In this document: positions 16,543 through 25,542 of the stretch, piece after piece
Numbering within the stretch: position 1 is the stretch's first letter
How the letters are laid out: every line of letters starts with the position of its first letter
Assembly: GCF_040892615.1 (NCBI RefSeq)
Contig: NZ_JBFRYC010000003.1
Span: 434,001 to 498,000 of the forward strand
DNA from: Thioclava arctica
GTDB lineage: Bacteria > Pseudomonadota > Alphaproteobacteria > Rhodobacterales > Rhodobacteraceae
DNA length: 64,000 nucleotides
Reading direction: 5' to 3'
Made by a program: the position numbers and the translations under genes
The notes under the pieces: generated by a model
Database searches by the model: none
What the model was told of the DNA's origin: nothing
Seen by the model: the letters and a program-made list of their open reading frames with translations, nothing else

Positions 16543-17991
16543 TTAGTCTTCATGTGTGAAGGCGGGGGAGGACAATGTGCGGGGCTGGCTGTCGACCAGC
16601 GCGGGCGTTTCAAGCTGGCCCTCATCAGCGACCACACCCATCGCTTCGAATTTGCGCGCCGAGGGCAGCACGCGGCTTTCCAGCGAGCCGACCGCCTTGT
16701 TGTAGCTTTCGACAGACCGGGTCAGTGCCTTGCCCACCGAGTCGATATGGCCGCCAAAGGTCTTGATCCGTTCATACAAATCTTGCGCGGTCTTTTGCAC
16801 TTCGACCGCGTTCTTCGCCATTTTCTCTTGCTGCCAGCCATAGGCTATCGCCTTGACCAGCGCCATCAGCGTCGTGGGGCTGGCGATCAAGACCTTGTTC
16901 TGGAACGCATATTCGATCAGACTCGGATCGGCCTCGGCAGCGGCGGCGACAAAGGTTTCGCCGGGGATGAACATCACCACGAAATCCGGGGTCTCGGGAA
17001 TCTGCTGTTGATAGGCCTTCGAGGCGAGCATTTTCACATGCTGGCGCACCTGCTGGGCGTGGCGTGCGAGGGCCGCGTTTTGTAGCTCGGGCGTCGCGGC
17101 CTCAAGCGCGTCGAGATAGGCTTCAAGCGGGGTTTTCGCGTCCACCACAATGCTTTTGCCGCCGGGGATATGCACGATGGCATCGGGGCGGCGCGCGCCT
17201 TCGTCGGTGGCCATGTGATGTTCAAGGTGGAAATCGACATTCTCGGTCATGCCCGCCATCTCAAAGACCTGCCGCAATTGCATTTCACCCCAGCGTCCGC
17301 GCGTTTTGGGCGCGCGCAAAGCCTGCACCAGCTTGCGGGTTTCTTGGCCCAGCGAGGATTGCCCTTCGGCCAGCGCGCGCACCTGCTGATGGATCGCGCC
17401 ATAGGCCTCGTTGCGGGCTTTCTCGATCGATTGGATCTGCTCGCCGAACTCGTTGAGCCGCAAATTCAGCGGCTTGACCAGATGTTCGATGGCGTCGCGG
17501 CGGCGGTCCAGCTCATCTTGGGCGGTCTTTTCATGCGCTTTGAAGCGCTCGCTGACCAAGCTGAGGAAGGTCTCAGAGTTCTTCTGCAACACGCCCGAAG
17601 CGACGGTCGAAAATCGGTCCTCGATTTCCTTCTTCATGCCGCGCAATTCATCCAGCCGCGCCTGATGTTCGCGTTGCAAACTGTCATAGGCTTCGGATTT
17701 AGCGATGCGCGCCCGGTATTCGGCGTTCAGCTGCGCGCGGGTGTCGATCAGTTCGGCCTCAAGATCAGACATCCGTTCGGCCACCGCTTCGGAAGCGGCC
17801 AGTGCCTCACGCAGGTTTTGCGCCTCTTCGCGATAGGGCGCGGCCTGTGCCAGATCGGCGTTTGCCTCGGTTAAATTGCGCCGCGCGGACAGCCAGAGCC
17901 ACGCAAAGACCACCATCAGAACACAGGCCGCAAGCAGGCCCTGCACCAGCGGATCGTTCAGATCCAGTGTGATATCCCCGATCTGAATCAT
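16543..17991 (-). CDS. rmuC: DNA recombination protein RmuC
   Basis: A 482-residue RmuC homologue. There is one N-terminal membrane span (about residues 18-35), then a long coiled coil to about residue 190. The PD-(D/E)XK-like domain follows, with RGRWGEMQLRQVFEMAGM, RPDAIVHIPGGKSIVVDAK and FVVMFIPGETFVAAA. E. coli RmuC limits recombination at inverted repeats. The 5' end overlaps the mutL stop by 4 bases, so it is coupled with mismatch repair, a sensible genome-stability pairing. Confidence 0.92.
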   Translation of the reverse strand: MIQIGDITLDLNDPLVQGLLAACVLMVVFAWLWLSARRNLTEANADLAQAAPYREEAQNLREALAASEAVAERMSDLEAELIDTRAQLNAEYRARIAKSEAYDSLQREHQARLDELRGMKKEIEDRFSTVASGVLQKNSETFLSLVSERFKAHEKTAQDELDRRRDAIEHLVKPLNLRLNEFGEQIQSIEKARNEAYGAIHQQVRALAEGQSSLGQETRKLVQALRAPKTRGRWGEMQLRQVFEMAGMTENVDFHLEHHMATDEGARRPDAIVHIPGGKSIVVDAKTPLEAYLDALEAATPELQNAALARHAQQVRQHVKMLASKAYQQQIPETPDFVVMFIPGETFVAAAAEADPSLIEYAFQNKVLIASPTTLMALVKAIAYGWQQEKMAKNAVEVQKTAQDLYERIKTFGGHIDSVGKALTRSVESYNKAVGSLESRVLPSARKFEAMGVVADEGQLETPALVDSQPRTLSSPAFTHED

Positions 17992-19841
17992 GTGCGGCCA
18001 AACAATCGTTCAATATCACTCAGTTTCAGTTCCACATAGGTGGGGCGACCGTGGTTGCACTGGCCGGAATGGGGCGTGGCCTCCATCTGGCGCAGCAGCG
18101 CGTTCATCTCATCGGCGCGCATCTGGCGACCCGAGCGGATTGAGCCATGACAGGCCATGCGCGACAGCACGGCTTCGATCTTGGCTTGCACAAGCTGCGT
18201 GTCGCCCAGATCGGACAGCTCGTCGAGCACATCGCGCAATAGCGCCTCGGCGTTGATCTCGCCCAGAACGGCGGGGGTTTCGCGCACTGCAATCGCCGCG
18301 CCGCCAAAGGGCTCGATGCCCAGACCAAGTTGGCTCAGCGCCTCGGCATGTTCCAGCAATAGCGCGGAATCCCCTGCGGAGAGTTCGACGATGTCGGGGA
18401 TCAGCAGCGCCTGCGCGGGCACGCCGTTTTCGGCCATCTGGCGTTTCAGCTTTTCATAGACCAGTCGTTCATGGGCGGCGTGCTGATCGACGATCACGAT
18501 CCCGCTTTCGGTTTGCGCGATGATGTAATTCTCATGGACCTGCGCGCGCGCGGCTCCCAGCGGTTTCTCGGTCAGCGCGGGTTCGGGTGGGGCGGGGGCC
18601 TCGGCACGTGCAGAGGGCGCATAGTCGAACACCGGGGCGCTTTCGGCGAAGGCGGGGGCTTGCCAGTCATAGGATGCGCGCGTCGCGCCTAGGCTGGGGC
18701 GGTCCATCTGGTAGATGCGCGGCGGCTGACCGCTGGGGGCCTCGGGGCGCATCGCACCAAGGGTCGCATCGGCCACGGTCGAGGACGCGCGATGGCCTGC
18801 CTGCGCAAGCGCGTGGCGCAGTCCCGTCACGATCAGCCCGCGCACCGTACCCGCCTCGCGAAAGCGCACCTCGGCCTTGGCGGGGTGCACGTTCACATCG
18901 ACGCGCTCAGGATCACAGGTCAGGAACAGGCAAGCCGCGGGATGACGCTCGCGCGAGAGGAAATCCATATAGGCGGCGCGCAGGGCGCCGGTCAGTTGCT
19001 TGTCACGTACCGGGCGGCCATTGACGAACAGGAACTGTTCCACCGCCGCGCCGCGCGAATAGGTCGGCAGCGCAGCATACCCGGTCAGGCGCACGCCTTC
19101 GCGTTCGGCGTCGATCCGCACAGAATTGTCGGAAAACGCCCGCCCGATCACCCGCGACAGCCGCGCGGCGAGGGCGTCGAACAGCTCTCCCTGCTCGCCA
19201 TCGACGCGGAAAATTTCGCGCGATTTGTCGCCGGAATTATCGGTAAGCGTGAAGCTGACATAGGGCTCGGCCATCGCGAGGCGTTTTATCGCATCCGCGA
19301 TCGCCTGCGCTTCGGCGCGGTCGGTGCGCATGAATTTCAGACGCGCGGGCGTGGCGTAGAACAAATCGCGCAACTCAACCACGGTCCCCTGATTGAGCGC
19401 GGCGGGCTTGATCGGACCCATCGCCCCCCCGGCCACCGTGATCTGCGCCGCGTCATGGCCTTGCGCGCGCGAGGTAATCGTCAGACGCCCAACGGCGCCA
19501 AGCGAGGGCAGCGCCTCGCCGCGAAAACCGAAGGTGTGGATATTGAGCAGATCCGAGCCGTCGATTTTCGACGTCGCATGGCGCGACAGCGCAAGCGGCA
19601 GATCATCGCCCGTCATCCCGCAACCATCATCGCTGACGCGGATCAGCGTCTTGCCGCCATCGCAATAGGTGACGTCGATGCGCGAGGCCCCGGCATCCAG
19701 CGCATTTTCAACCAGTTCCTTGACGGCGCTGGCGGGACGTTCGACCACTTCGCCCGCCGCGATGCGGTTGGCGGCGGCATCGTCAAGCTGACGAATGACG
19801 GGGCGCTCATTCGCACCCATATTGCGGTTGTGCTGGTTCAT
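17988..19841 (-). CDS. mutL: DNA mismatch repair protein MutL
   Basis: A 617-residue MutL. The N-terminal GHKL ATPase has the motifs AAGEVVERPASAVKELVENALDAG (quoted in part), SDDGCGM and TFGFRGEALPS. The C-terminal domain carries the endonuclease metal motif DQHAAHERLVYE, which matches DQHA-x2-E-x4-E. It also has ACHGSIRSG and a CNHGRPT near the end, as in nicking MutL proteins of bacteria without MutH. A long variable linker joins the domains. It is coupled to rmuC downstream and lies after the M16 protease pair with a 65-base gap. Confidence 0.96.
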   Translation of the reverse strand: MNQHNRNMGANERPVIRQLDDAAANRIAAGEVVERPASAVKELVENALDAGASRIDVTYCDGGKTLIRVSDDGCGMTGDDLPLALSRHATSKIDGSDLLNIHTFGFRGEALPSLGAVGRLTITSRAQGHDAAQITVAGGAMGPIKPAALNQGTVVELRDLFYATPARLKFMRTDRAEAQAIADAIKRLAMAEPYVSFTLTDNSGDKSREIFRVDGEQGELFDALAARLSRVIGRAFSDNSVRIDAEREGVRLTGYAALPTYSRGAAVEQFLFVNGRPVRDKQLTGALRAAYMDFLSRERHPAACLFLTCDPERVDVNVHPAKAEVRFREAGTVRGLIVTGLRHALAQAGHRASSTVADATLGAMRPEAPSGQPPRIYQMDRPSLGATRASYDWQAPAFAESAPVFDYAPSARAEAPAPPEPALTEKPLGAARAQVHENYIIAQTESGIVIVDQHAAHERLVYEKLKRQMAENGVPAQALLIPDIVELSAGDSALLLEHAEALSQLGLGIEPFGGAAIAVRETPAVLGEINAEALLRDVLDELSDLGDTQLVQAKIEAVLSRMACHGSIRSGRQMRADEMNALLRQMEATPHSGQCNHGRPTYVELKLSDIERLFGRT

Positions 19842-19906
19842 GCCACTAGGGATAGCACAGCGCGCGGGTCACCCCAAGAGATTCGCGCAAGCTATCCCCA
19901 GCGAAA

Positions 19907-21232
19907 TCAGTTCAGCCCGCTGGGACGCCCGACCACGACAAAGCGCAGCGCCGACGGGTCAAGGATGCGTTTGGCCACCCGTGCGATGTCTTCTTTGGTC
20001 ACCGCGTTCACCTGATCATTGCGCGTCGTGATGTAGCTGATCGGCATCCCGTTGAGCTGCATCCCCGTCATGATTCCCGCAATCGTGCCATTGCCATCAA
20101 AGCGCAGCGGATAGGCGCCTGTCAGATAGGTCTTGGCGTCTTGCAGTTCCTTGTCGGTGACAGCGCCGGTCGCGGCCTTGGCCCATTGCTCTTTGACGAC
20201 CGAGATCGCCTGCGCGACCTTTTCATTGGCCGAGGCAAAGCTGCCCTGCCAAGTCTTCGCCAGATCCTTGTCCACCAGATAGGAGGCAATGCCATAGGTC
20301 AGCCCGCGTTTTTCGCGCACCTCATCCATCAGTCGCGAGGAAAACCCGCCCGCGCCGAGGATCTGGTTGAGAACATAGGCGGCGAAGAAATCAGGATCGC
20401 TCATCGCGATGCCCTTTTGGGCGAACATCACCACTGATTGCGGACTGTCGAAATCGACCGTGGTCACGCCGCCGGTCAGATTGGGCGTGATCGCGGCGGG
20501 CATCGGCGCGCCTTTGGCGGGCAGATCGCCCAGCAGATGATCCAGCATCGGGCCCAGTTCAGCCGGGGTGATGTCACCCACCACCGAAACCACCATGTGA
20601 TCGCGGCTCATCACGCGGGCCTTGGCATCAAACATATCTTCTTGCGTCAGCGCCTTGACGCTATCGATCGTGCCGTTCAGCGAGGTGCCATAGGGATGAT
20701 CGCCAAAGGCAAGTTTGCGCATTGTCTTGGCGGCAATCGCGTTTGGGTCGGTTTTGTCAGAGGCAATGATCGACAGCACCTGCGCGCGCACCCGGTCAAT
20801 CGCGGTTTGTTCAAAGCGCGGAGTAATCAGCGCGGCACGCAACAAATTAACGGATTTATCGCGGTTTTCGCTGAGCATCTGGGCGGAAACCTCGAGTGAA
20901 TCATCGCCCACGTCAAAGCCGAATTGTGCCGCCAATGCCTCTTGCGCCTCGGCGAATTGCTGGCTGTCCATTTGACCCGCGCCCTCTTCAAGCGTCGCGG
21001 TCATCAAATTGATCGCGCCACGTTTGTCGGGCGCATCAAGGCTCGCGCCGCCCTTGAAGGCGATATCCAGCGCGATGAAGGGAATGTCGTGATTCTCCAC
21101 CAGCCACGCCTTGATTCCGCCGGGCGAGGTGACTTGCTGGATTTCAATCGCGCGCGCCGGCAGGGCGAGGATCAGGGCGAACAGGCCCGCCAGCGCAAGC
21201 CGCGCGGGTAGGGTGAAAATGGCACGAATCAT
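19907..21232 (-). CDS. M16-family protein, non-catalytic partner
   Basis: A 441-residue exported M16 (insulinase-like) protein with a signal peptide ending ALPARA near residue 26. It has the fold landmarks of the family (FKGGASLDAPDKRGAINLM, GGFSSRLMDEVREKRGLTYG) but no H-x-x-E-H zinc motif at the expected place. It is therefore the inactive partner of the gene upstream, a pairing common in M16B proteins. The start overlaps the upstream stop by 4 bases (21229-21232). The two probably form a periplasmic heterodimer. Confidence 0.88.
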   Translation of the reverse strand: MIRAIFTLPARLALAGLFALILALPARAIEIQQVTSPGGIKAWLVENHDIPFIALDIAFKGGASLDAPDKRGAINLMTATLEEGAGQMDSQQFAEAQEALAAQFGFDVGDDSLEVSAQMLSENRDKSVNLLRAALITPRFEQTAIDRVRAQVLSIIASDKTDPNAIAAKTMRKLAFGDHPYGTSLNGTIDSVKALTQEDMFDAKARVMSRDHMVVSVVGDITPAELGPMLDHLLGDLPAKGAPMPAAITPNLTGGVTTVDFDSPQSVVMFAQKGIAMSDPDFFAAYVLNQILGAGGFSSRLMDEVREKRGLTYGIASYLVDKDLAKTWQGSFASANEKVAQAISVVKEQWAKAATGAVTDKELQDAKTYLTGAYPLRFDGNGTIAGIMTGMQLNGMPISYITTRNDQVNAVTKEDIARVAKRILDPSALRFVVVGRPSGLN

Positions 21233-22608
21233 TGCGTGACCTCCTGCGTGGCGGGCGGAGCCATCGGCACAGAGACCGGGGTCGGGGCCGCAGTGGCGCG
21301 TTCGGCATAGCCGGTCACCGACTCGCGGGCCTGGAACAGGTCTTTGGCGGCGGCCATCACATCGGCCTCGGTGACCGAGGTCAGCACATCGGGCCAATTT
21401 TCGACGTCTTGCACGCTAAAGCCCGAGGCCAGCGCCTCGCCATAGCGGCGCGCCAGACCTTGGGTGTTGTCGCGTGAGTAAATCTCGGCGGCTTTCACCT
21501 GAGTTTTGATGCGGGCGAATTGATCGGGGTCGATCCCGTCCTTGAGGAATTGCGCCAGCGCACCATCCAACGCCTTTTCCGCCTCGGGCAGGGAGACGTC
21601 TTTGGCGGGCATGACCGATATGTTGAAAGTCGTGGGGTCAATCGACATTCCGTCATAATAGCTTGACGCGTAGATCGCCGTGCCATCGCCGTAAATCAAC
21701 TTGCGCCCGAGAACCGAGGTCGCCTGATTGCCCCCCAAAATCTCGGAGAGAACGGTCAGCGCAGCGGCGGTTTTCTGATCGCCGGGATTGCGTTCGGGGG
21801 CCAGATACGAGCGCATCAGATAGGGTTGCGCGATCCGGTCATCCTTGAAGGTGACCTGACGCGCCGCGCGTTGCGGCGGCTCTTGCGGGCGGGCGCGTGG
21901 TTTGAGGCCTTCAGTTGGTTTGAGCGGCCCGTAATATTTCTCGGCCAGCGTCTTTACCTCGGCCGGGGTCACATCGCCCGCAACCACGAGGATCGCGTTA
22001 TTGGGGGCGTAGAATTCGTGATACCAATCCAGCGCGTTTTGTCGCGTCAGACCTTCCATCTCTTTGCGCCAACCGATCACCGGGGTGCCATAGGGCGAAT
22101 TCAGGAATTGCGCGGCGCGTTCCTGTTCGGAAAACAGCGCATTGGCGTTGGAATCGGTGCGCTGCGAGCGCTCTTCGAGAATCACCTGCAACTCGGTTTT
22201 GGCGTCATCGGGCGAGATCCGCAGATTGCGCATCCGATCGGCTTCCATTTTCATCACCAAAGGCAGGCGATCCGCCGCGATCCGCTGGAAATAGGCGGTG
22301 TAATCATAGCTGGTAAAGGCGTTGTCCGAGCCGCCATTGGCCGCCACGGTTTTTGACAATTCACCCGGCGCCATTGTGTCGGTGCCCTTGAACATAAGGT
22401 GCTCGAGGTAATGCGCGATGCCCGATTTGCCACGTTGCTCATCGGCTGAGCCAACCTTGTACCAGACCATATGCACGACGACCGGGGCGCGGTGATCTTC
22501 GATCACAACCGCCTTCAATCCGTTGGGCAATTCAAAGGTCGAGACATCTCCGGCCATTGCCGGGTTCAGTCCCAACAATAGCAGCAGGGCCACCAGAAAA
22601 GCACGCAA
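21229..22608 (-). CDS. M16-family zinc peptidase, catalytic partner
   Basis: A 459-residue periplasmic M16 metallopeptidase. The signal peptide ends at about residue 19 (NPAMA). The zinc site is HYLEH at residues 66-70 with a downstream acidic zinc ligand region (TELQVILEERSQ). A TTG at 22608 is favoured because AAGGAG lies 8 bases upstream; a TTG at 22626 would overlap that site. It is coupled to the non-catalytic subunit. The family degrades small peptides or processes proteins; the target here is unknown. Confidence 0.9.
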   Translation of the reverse strand: MRAFLVALLLLLGLNPAMAGDVSTFELPNGLKAVVIEDHRAPVVVHMVWYKVGSADEQRGKSGIAHYLEHLMFKGTDTMAPGELSKTVAANGGSDNAFTSYDYTAYFQRIAADRLPLVMKMEADRMRNLRISPDDAKTELQVILEERSQRTDSNANALFSEQERAAQFLNSPYGTPVIGWRKEMEGLTRQNALDWYHEFYAPNNAILVVAGDVTPAEVKTLAEKYYGPLKPTEGLKPRARPQEPPQRAARQVTFKDDRIAQPYLMRSYLAPERNPGDQKTAAALTVLSEILGGNQATSVLGRKLIYGDGTAIYASSYYDGMSIDPTTFNISVMPAKDVSLPEAEKALDGALAQFLKDGIDPDQFARIKTQVKAAEIYSRDNTQGLARRYGEALASGFSVQDVENWPDVLTSVTEADVMAAAKDLFQARESVTGYAERATAAPTPVSVPMAPPATQEVTQ

Positions 22609-22710
22609 TGCCCAACTCCTTACCAAATACAGTTGGCGCGAAGATAAGCATTCCCACCCGCCGATGAAAGGGCCTGACGTTGTCGTGATTACCGAAGGGA
22701 TGTCACAGGT

Positions 22711-23262
22711 TTACTGGTGGCTTTCCTGTGCCGCGCCCGAGGGCGGTGCTGCGGGGGTTTGTGCCCCGGCACGGCGCCAACGCTCTAGCTCTGCGGTCTG
22801 ATCCAATTCCATCGGCTTGTAGGCCTTGTAATAGGTCGAAACCGAGAACAGCCGCTCTAGTAGGCGCGCGTCACGCTTTTTGCGATAGGCAAGGTCTTCG
22901 CCCGCGAGGGTCTGACGAATGCCAGCCTGCGCGCCATAGCGCGAGACCGCCGAGACCAAAGCCTGATCCGACCCCGGCACTTTGCCCGTGATATCAAGCC
23001 TGCGCGGATTGCCACCAAGGGCGGCGACAGCATCTGCTTCGGGCGTCGGGTCCGTCAGATTCTTGCCACCCGGCGTCGGGGGCGGAAGCTGGGCAAGGTT
23101 TTCGGGCATTTGCAGCGGTTTGCTCGGCAAAATGCCAAATTCATCCGGCCCCTGGCCCGAAGAGCGCAGATTCATCAGGGTCGGCGTGCGGTCACCACCA
23201 CAGGCCGCAAGCGTCAGGACCGCTACCATCGCGATGCCGAGCGTGCCGTATCGAACCTGCAT
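22711..23262 (-). CDS. DUF3035-domain lipoprotein
   Basis: A 183-residue predicted lipoprotein with lipobox LAAC at about residue 21 after a short hydrophobic signal. The DUF3035 region includes GPDEFGILPSKPLQMPENLAQLP and a helical C-terminus. The tail is rich in Ala, Pro and Gln. It lies 102 bases upstream of the M16 pair and 71 downstream of lspA, whose product processes lipoproteins. It has been discussed as an envelope or BAM-linked protein in this group, but I cannot confirm a role. Confidence 0.8.
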   Translation of the reverse strand: MQVRYGTLGIAMVAVLTLAACGGDRTPTLMNLRSSGQGPDEFGILPSKPLQMPENLAQLPPPTPGGKNLTDPTPEADAVAALGGNPRRLDITGKVPGSDQALVSAVSRYGAQAGIRQTLAGEDLAYRKKRDARLLERLFSVSTYYKAYKPMELDQTAELERWRRAGAQTPAAPPSGAAQESHQ

Positions 23263-23333
23263 GAACCACTCCCGTTGCCGTTTGCGTCCCCGTCTTAGCG
23301 CAACATTGCAGCGCCGTCACCTGCGAAAAACGC

Positions 23334-23813
23334 CTAGTCCTGCGCAGGATGTTTCTCTTTGCCGGTAAAGAGGACCAGCCCCAGCGCGCCCAGGAAAATG
23401 GCGACATCGGCAATGTTGAACGAAAAGGGATTGTTCCAACCGGGCAACGACATGTTGATGAAGTCGGCCACCGCGCCGTAAGCGATGCGGTCCACCACGT
23501 TGCCCAGCGCCCCGCCCACAAGCAGGCCAGCGGCCATATGGACACGCTTGCAATGGGGTTCGCGCGCGATCCAAAACCAAACCCAGCCCGAAATTGCCAA
23601 CGCCAAGGCGATCAAAAGCCAGCGGCTGACATCGCCTTCGCCCGAAAACAGCCCGAAATTTACGCCCCGGTTCCATGCCATGCGGAAATTGAGCCAAGGC
23701 GGCAACACGTCAATCGCGCCGTGTCGATCCAGCTGCATCTGGTGCACCACGATGAATTTCGAAAGCTGATCAAGGACCAGCACGCTCGCCGCGGTTTTGC
23801 CTGCCAATTGCAT
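23334..23813 (-). CDS. lspA: Lipoprotein signal peptidase (SPase II)
   Basis: A 159-residue inner-membrane aspartic peptidase with four predicted spans. The catalytic aspartates are Asp108 in GGALGNVVDRI and Asp136 in FSFNIADVAIF. FRMAWNRGVNFGLF is the conserved region before the second span. It removes signal peptides from diacylated prolipoproteins, including probably the DUF3035 lipoprotein encoded next. It follows purH by 75 bases, in which a hairpin (TCTGCCCC/GGGGCAGA) has no clear T-run. Confidence 0.94.
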   Translation of the reverse strand: MQLAGKTAASVLVLDQLSKFIVVHQMQLDRHGAIDVLPPWLNFRMAWNRGVNFGLFSGEGDVSRWLLIALALAISGWVWFWIAREPHCKRVHMAAGLLVGGALGNVVDRIAYGAVADFINMSLPGWNNPFSFNIADVAIFLGALGLVLFTGKEKHPAQD

Positions 23814-23888
23814 CGGGATTTTTGCTTTCGCTTGGTATCGGGGACTCTGCCCCGCTCGATGGCTGAGCTAGGGGCAGAACCCGACAAT

Positions 23889-25475
23889 TCAATGGCGGAA
23901 ATGGCGCATTCCGGTGAAGACCATCGCGAGACCGCGTTCATTGGCCGCGTCGATCACCTCTTGGTCGCGCATCGAGCCGCCCGGTTGGATGATTGCGGTG
24001 GCGCCGGCCTCGGCGGCGGTGATCAGACCGTCCGCAAAGGGGAAGAACGCATCCGAAGCGACGACCGAGCCCTTGGTTGGCGTCTGATCCATCCCGCAGG
24101 CTTCCATCATGTCTTGTGCTTTGCGCGCGGCGATTCGGGTGCTGTCAACGCGGCTCATCTGGCCTGCGCCGACGCCGACCGTTGCGCCGTCTTTGACATA
24201 GATGATCGCGTTGGATTTGACGTGTTTGGCGACTTTCCACGCGAAAAGCAGGTCTTGGAGTTCGGCTTGCGTGGGTTGACGCTTGGTCACGACTTTCAGG
24301 TCGTCCGGCGTGATCGCGCCGTTATCCTTGCCCTGCACAAGGAAGCCGCCCGCGACCTGGCGATAGGTGGTGATCGCCGCCATCGGGTCGGGCAGGCCAC
24401 CGGTTTCCAGCAGGCGCACGTTTTTCTTCTTGGCGATCACCTCTTTCGCGGCTTCTTCGACCGAAGGCGCGATGATGACTTCCGAGAAAATTTTCGTGAT
24501 CTCTTCGGCGGTGGCCGCATCAAGCGGCTTGTTCAGCGCGATGATGCCGCCAAAGGCCGAGGTGCGGTCGCAGTCAAATGCGCGTTTGTAGGCCTCGATC
24601 ACGGTGTCTCCGGTGGCGACCCCGCAAGGATTGGCGTGTTTGATGATCGCGACAGTGGGCTTGTCGGTGCCGAACTCTGCGACCAGCTCAAAGGCTGCGT
24701 CAGTATCGTTGATATTGTTGTAGGACAGCTCTTTGCCCTGCAATTGCTTGGCCGTGGCCACACCGGGGCGATCGGTGCCATCCAGATAAAATGCCGCCGA
24801 TTGATGCGGGTTCTCGCCGTAGCGCAGGGTCTGCGCCAAGGTGCCGGCAAAGGCGCGCCGCCGTGGGGTCTCTTCGCCAATCGCGCCCGCCATCCACGTG
24901 GAAACGGCAGCGTCATAAGCAGCGGTGCGGGCATAGGCGATTTGCGCCAGCTTTTGGCGGAACGGATAGCCAATCGCGCCGTCGTTTTCGTCCATCTCGG
25001 CCAGAACTGCCGCGTAATCGTCAACATCCACCACGGTGGTCACAAAGGCGTGGTTCTTGGCCGCAGCGCGGATCATTGCGGGGCCGCCAATGTCGATATT
25101 CTCGATGCACTCGGCGTAATCGCCCCCTTTGGCCACGGTTTCTTCGAACGGGTAAAGGTTCACCACCAGCAGGTCGATCGCCTCGATCTGATGCGCCTTC
25201 ATCGCGGCGAGATGTTCTTGATTATCGCGCAGCGCGAGCAAGCCGCCATGCACCGCCGGATGCAGCGTTTTCACGCGGCCATCCATCATCTCGGGAAAGC
25301 CGGTGACCTCGGCCACGTCGCGCACGCTCAGGCCCGCTTCGCGCAGGGTCTTGGCGGTGCCGCCAGTGGACAGCAATTCAACGCCGCGCGCGGCAAGCGC
25401 TTTGGCGAAATCAAGCAGGCCGGTCTTGTCAGAAACCGAAATCAGGGCACGGGTCAAAGGGATCGGGCGGGTCAC
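23889..25475 (-). CDS. purH: Bifunctional AICAR formyltransferase / IMP cyclohydrolase
   Basis: About 528 residues, the usual PurH length. It catalyses the last two steps of IMP synthesis. The N-terminal MGS-like cyclohydrolase domain has RALISVSDKTGL, STGGTAKTLREAG and MDGRVKTLHPAVHGG. The C-terminal transformylase has LRYGENPHQSAAFY, IKHANPCGVA and the late GASDAFFPF-like VASDAFFPFADG. GTG 25475 has GAGG about 9 bases upstream; an ATG at 25484 sits directly on that box and is less likely. Longer starts are unsupported. It lies between the heparinase-like gene and lspA. Confidence 0.95.
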   Translation of the reverse strand: MTRPIPLTRALISVSDKTGLLDFAKALAARGVELLSTGGTAKTLREAGLSVRDVAEVTGFPEMMDGRVKTLHPAVHGGLLALRDNQEHLAAMKAHQIEAIDLLVVNLYPFEETVAKGGDYAECIENIDIGGPAMIRAAAKNHAFVTTVVDVDDYAAVLAEMDENDGAIGYPFRQKLAQIAYARTAAYDAAVSTWMAGAIGEETPRRRAFAGTLAQTLRYGENPHQSAAFYLDGTDRPGVATAKQLQGKELSYNNINDTDAAFELVAEFGTDKPTVAIIKHANPCGVATGDTVIEAYKRAFDCDRTSAFGGIIALNKPLDAATAEEITKIFSEVIIAPSVEEAAKEVIAKKKNVRLLETGGLPDPMAAITTYRQVAGGFLVQGKDNGAITPDDLKVVTKRQPTQAELQDLLFAWKVAKHVKSNAIIYVKDGATVGVGAGQMSRVDSTRIAARKAQDMMEACGMDQTPTKGSVVASDAFFPFADGLITAAEAGATAIIQPGGSMRDQEVIDAANERGLAMVFTGMRHFRH

Positions 25476-25542
25476 GGGCAGCATCCTCGCATGGCGTTGG
25501 TCAGGAAAGCGCCCGAGGCCGGCCTTGGAATTTGCCCCAAGG

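Noticed and set aside
19842..19906. Promoter or small gene between mutL and the M16 pair
   Set aside because: The gap is only 65 bases, with no convincing boxes or open frame with a ribosome-binding site.
23846..23878. Terminator between purH and lspA
   Set aside because: The TCTGCCCC/GGGGCAGA stem has a long loop and no T-run on the minus strand, so it is not called as a terminator.
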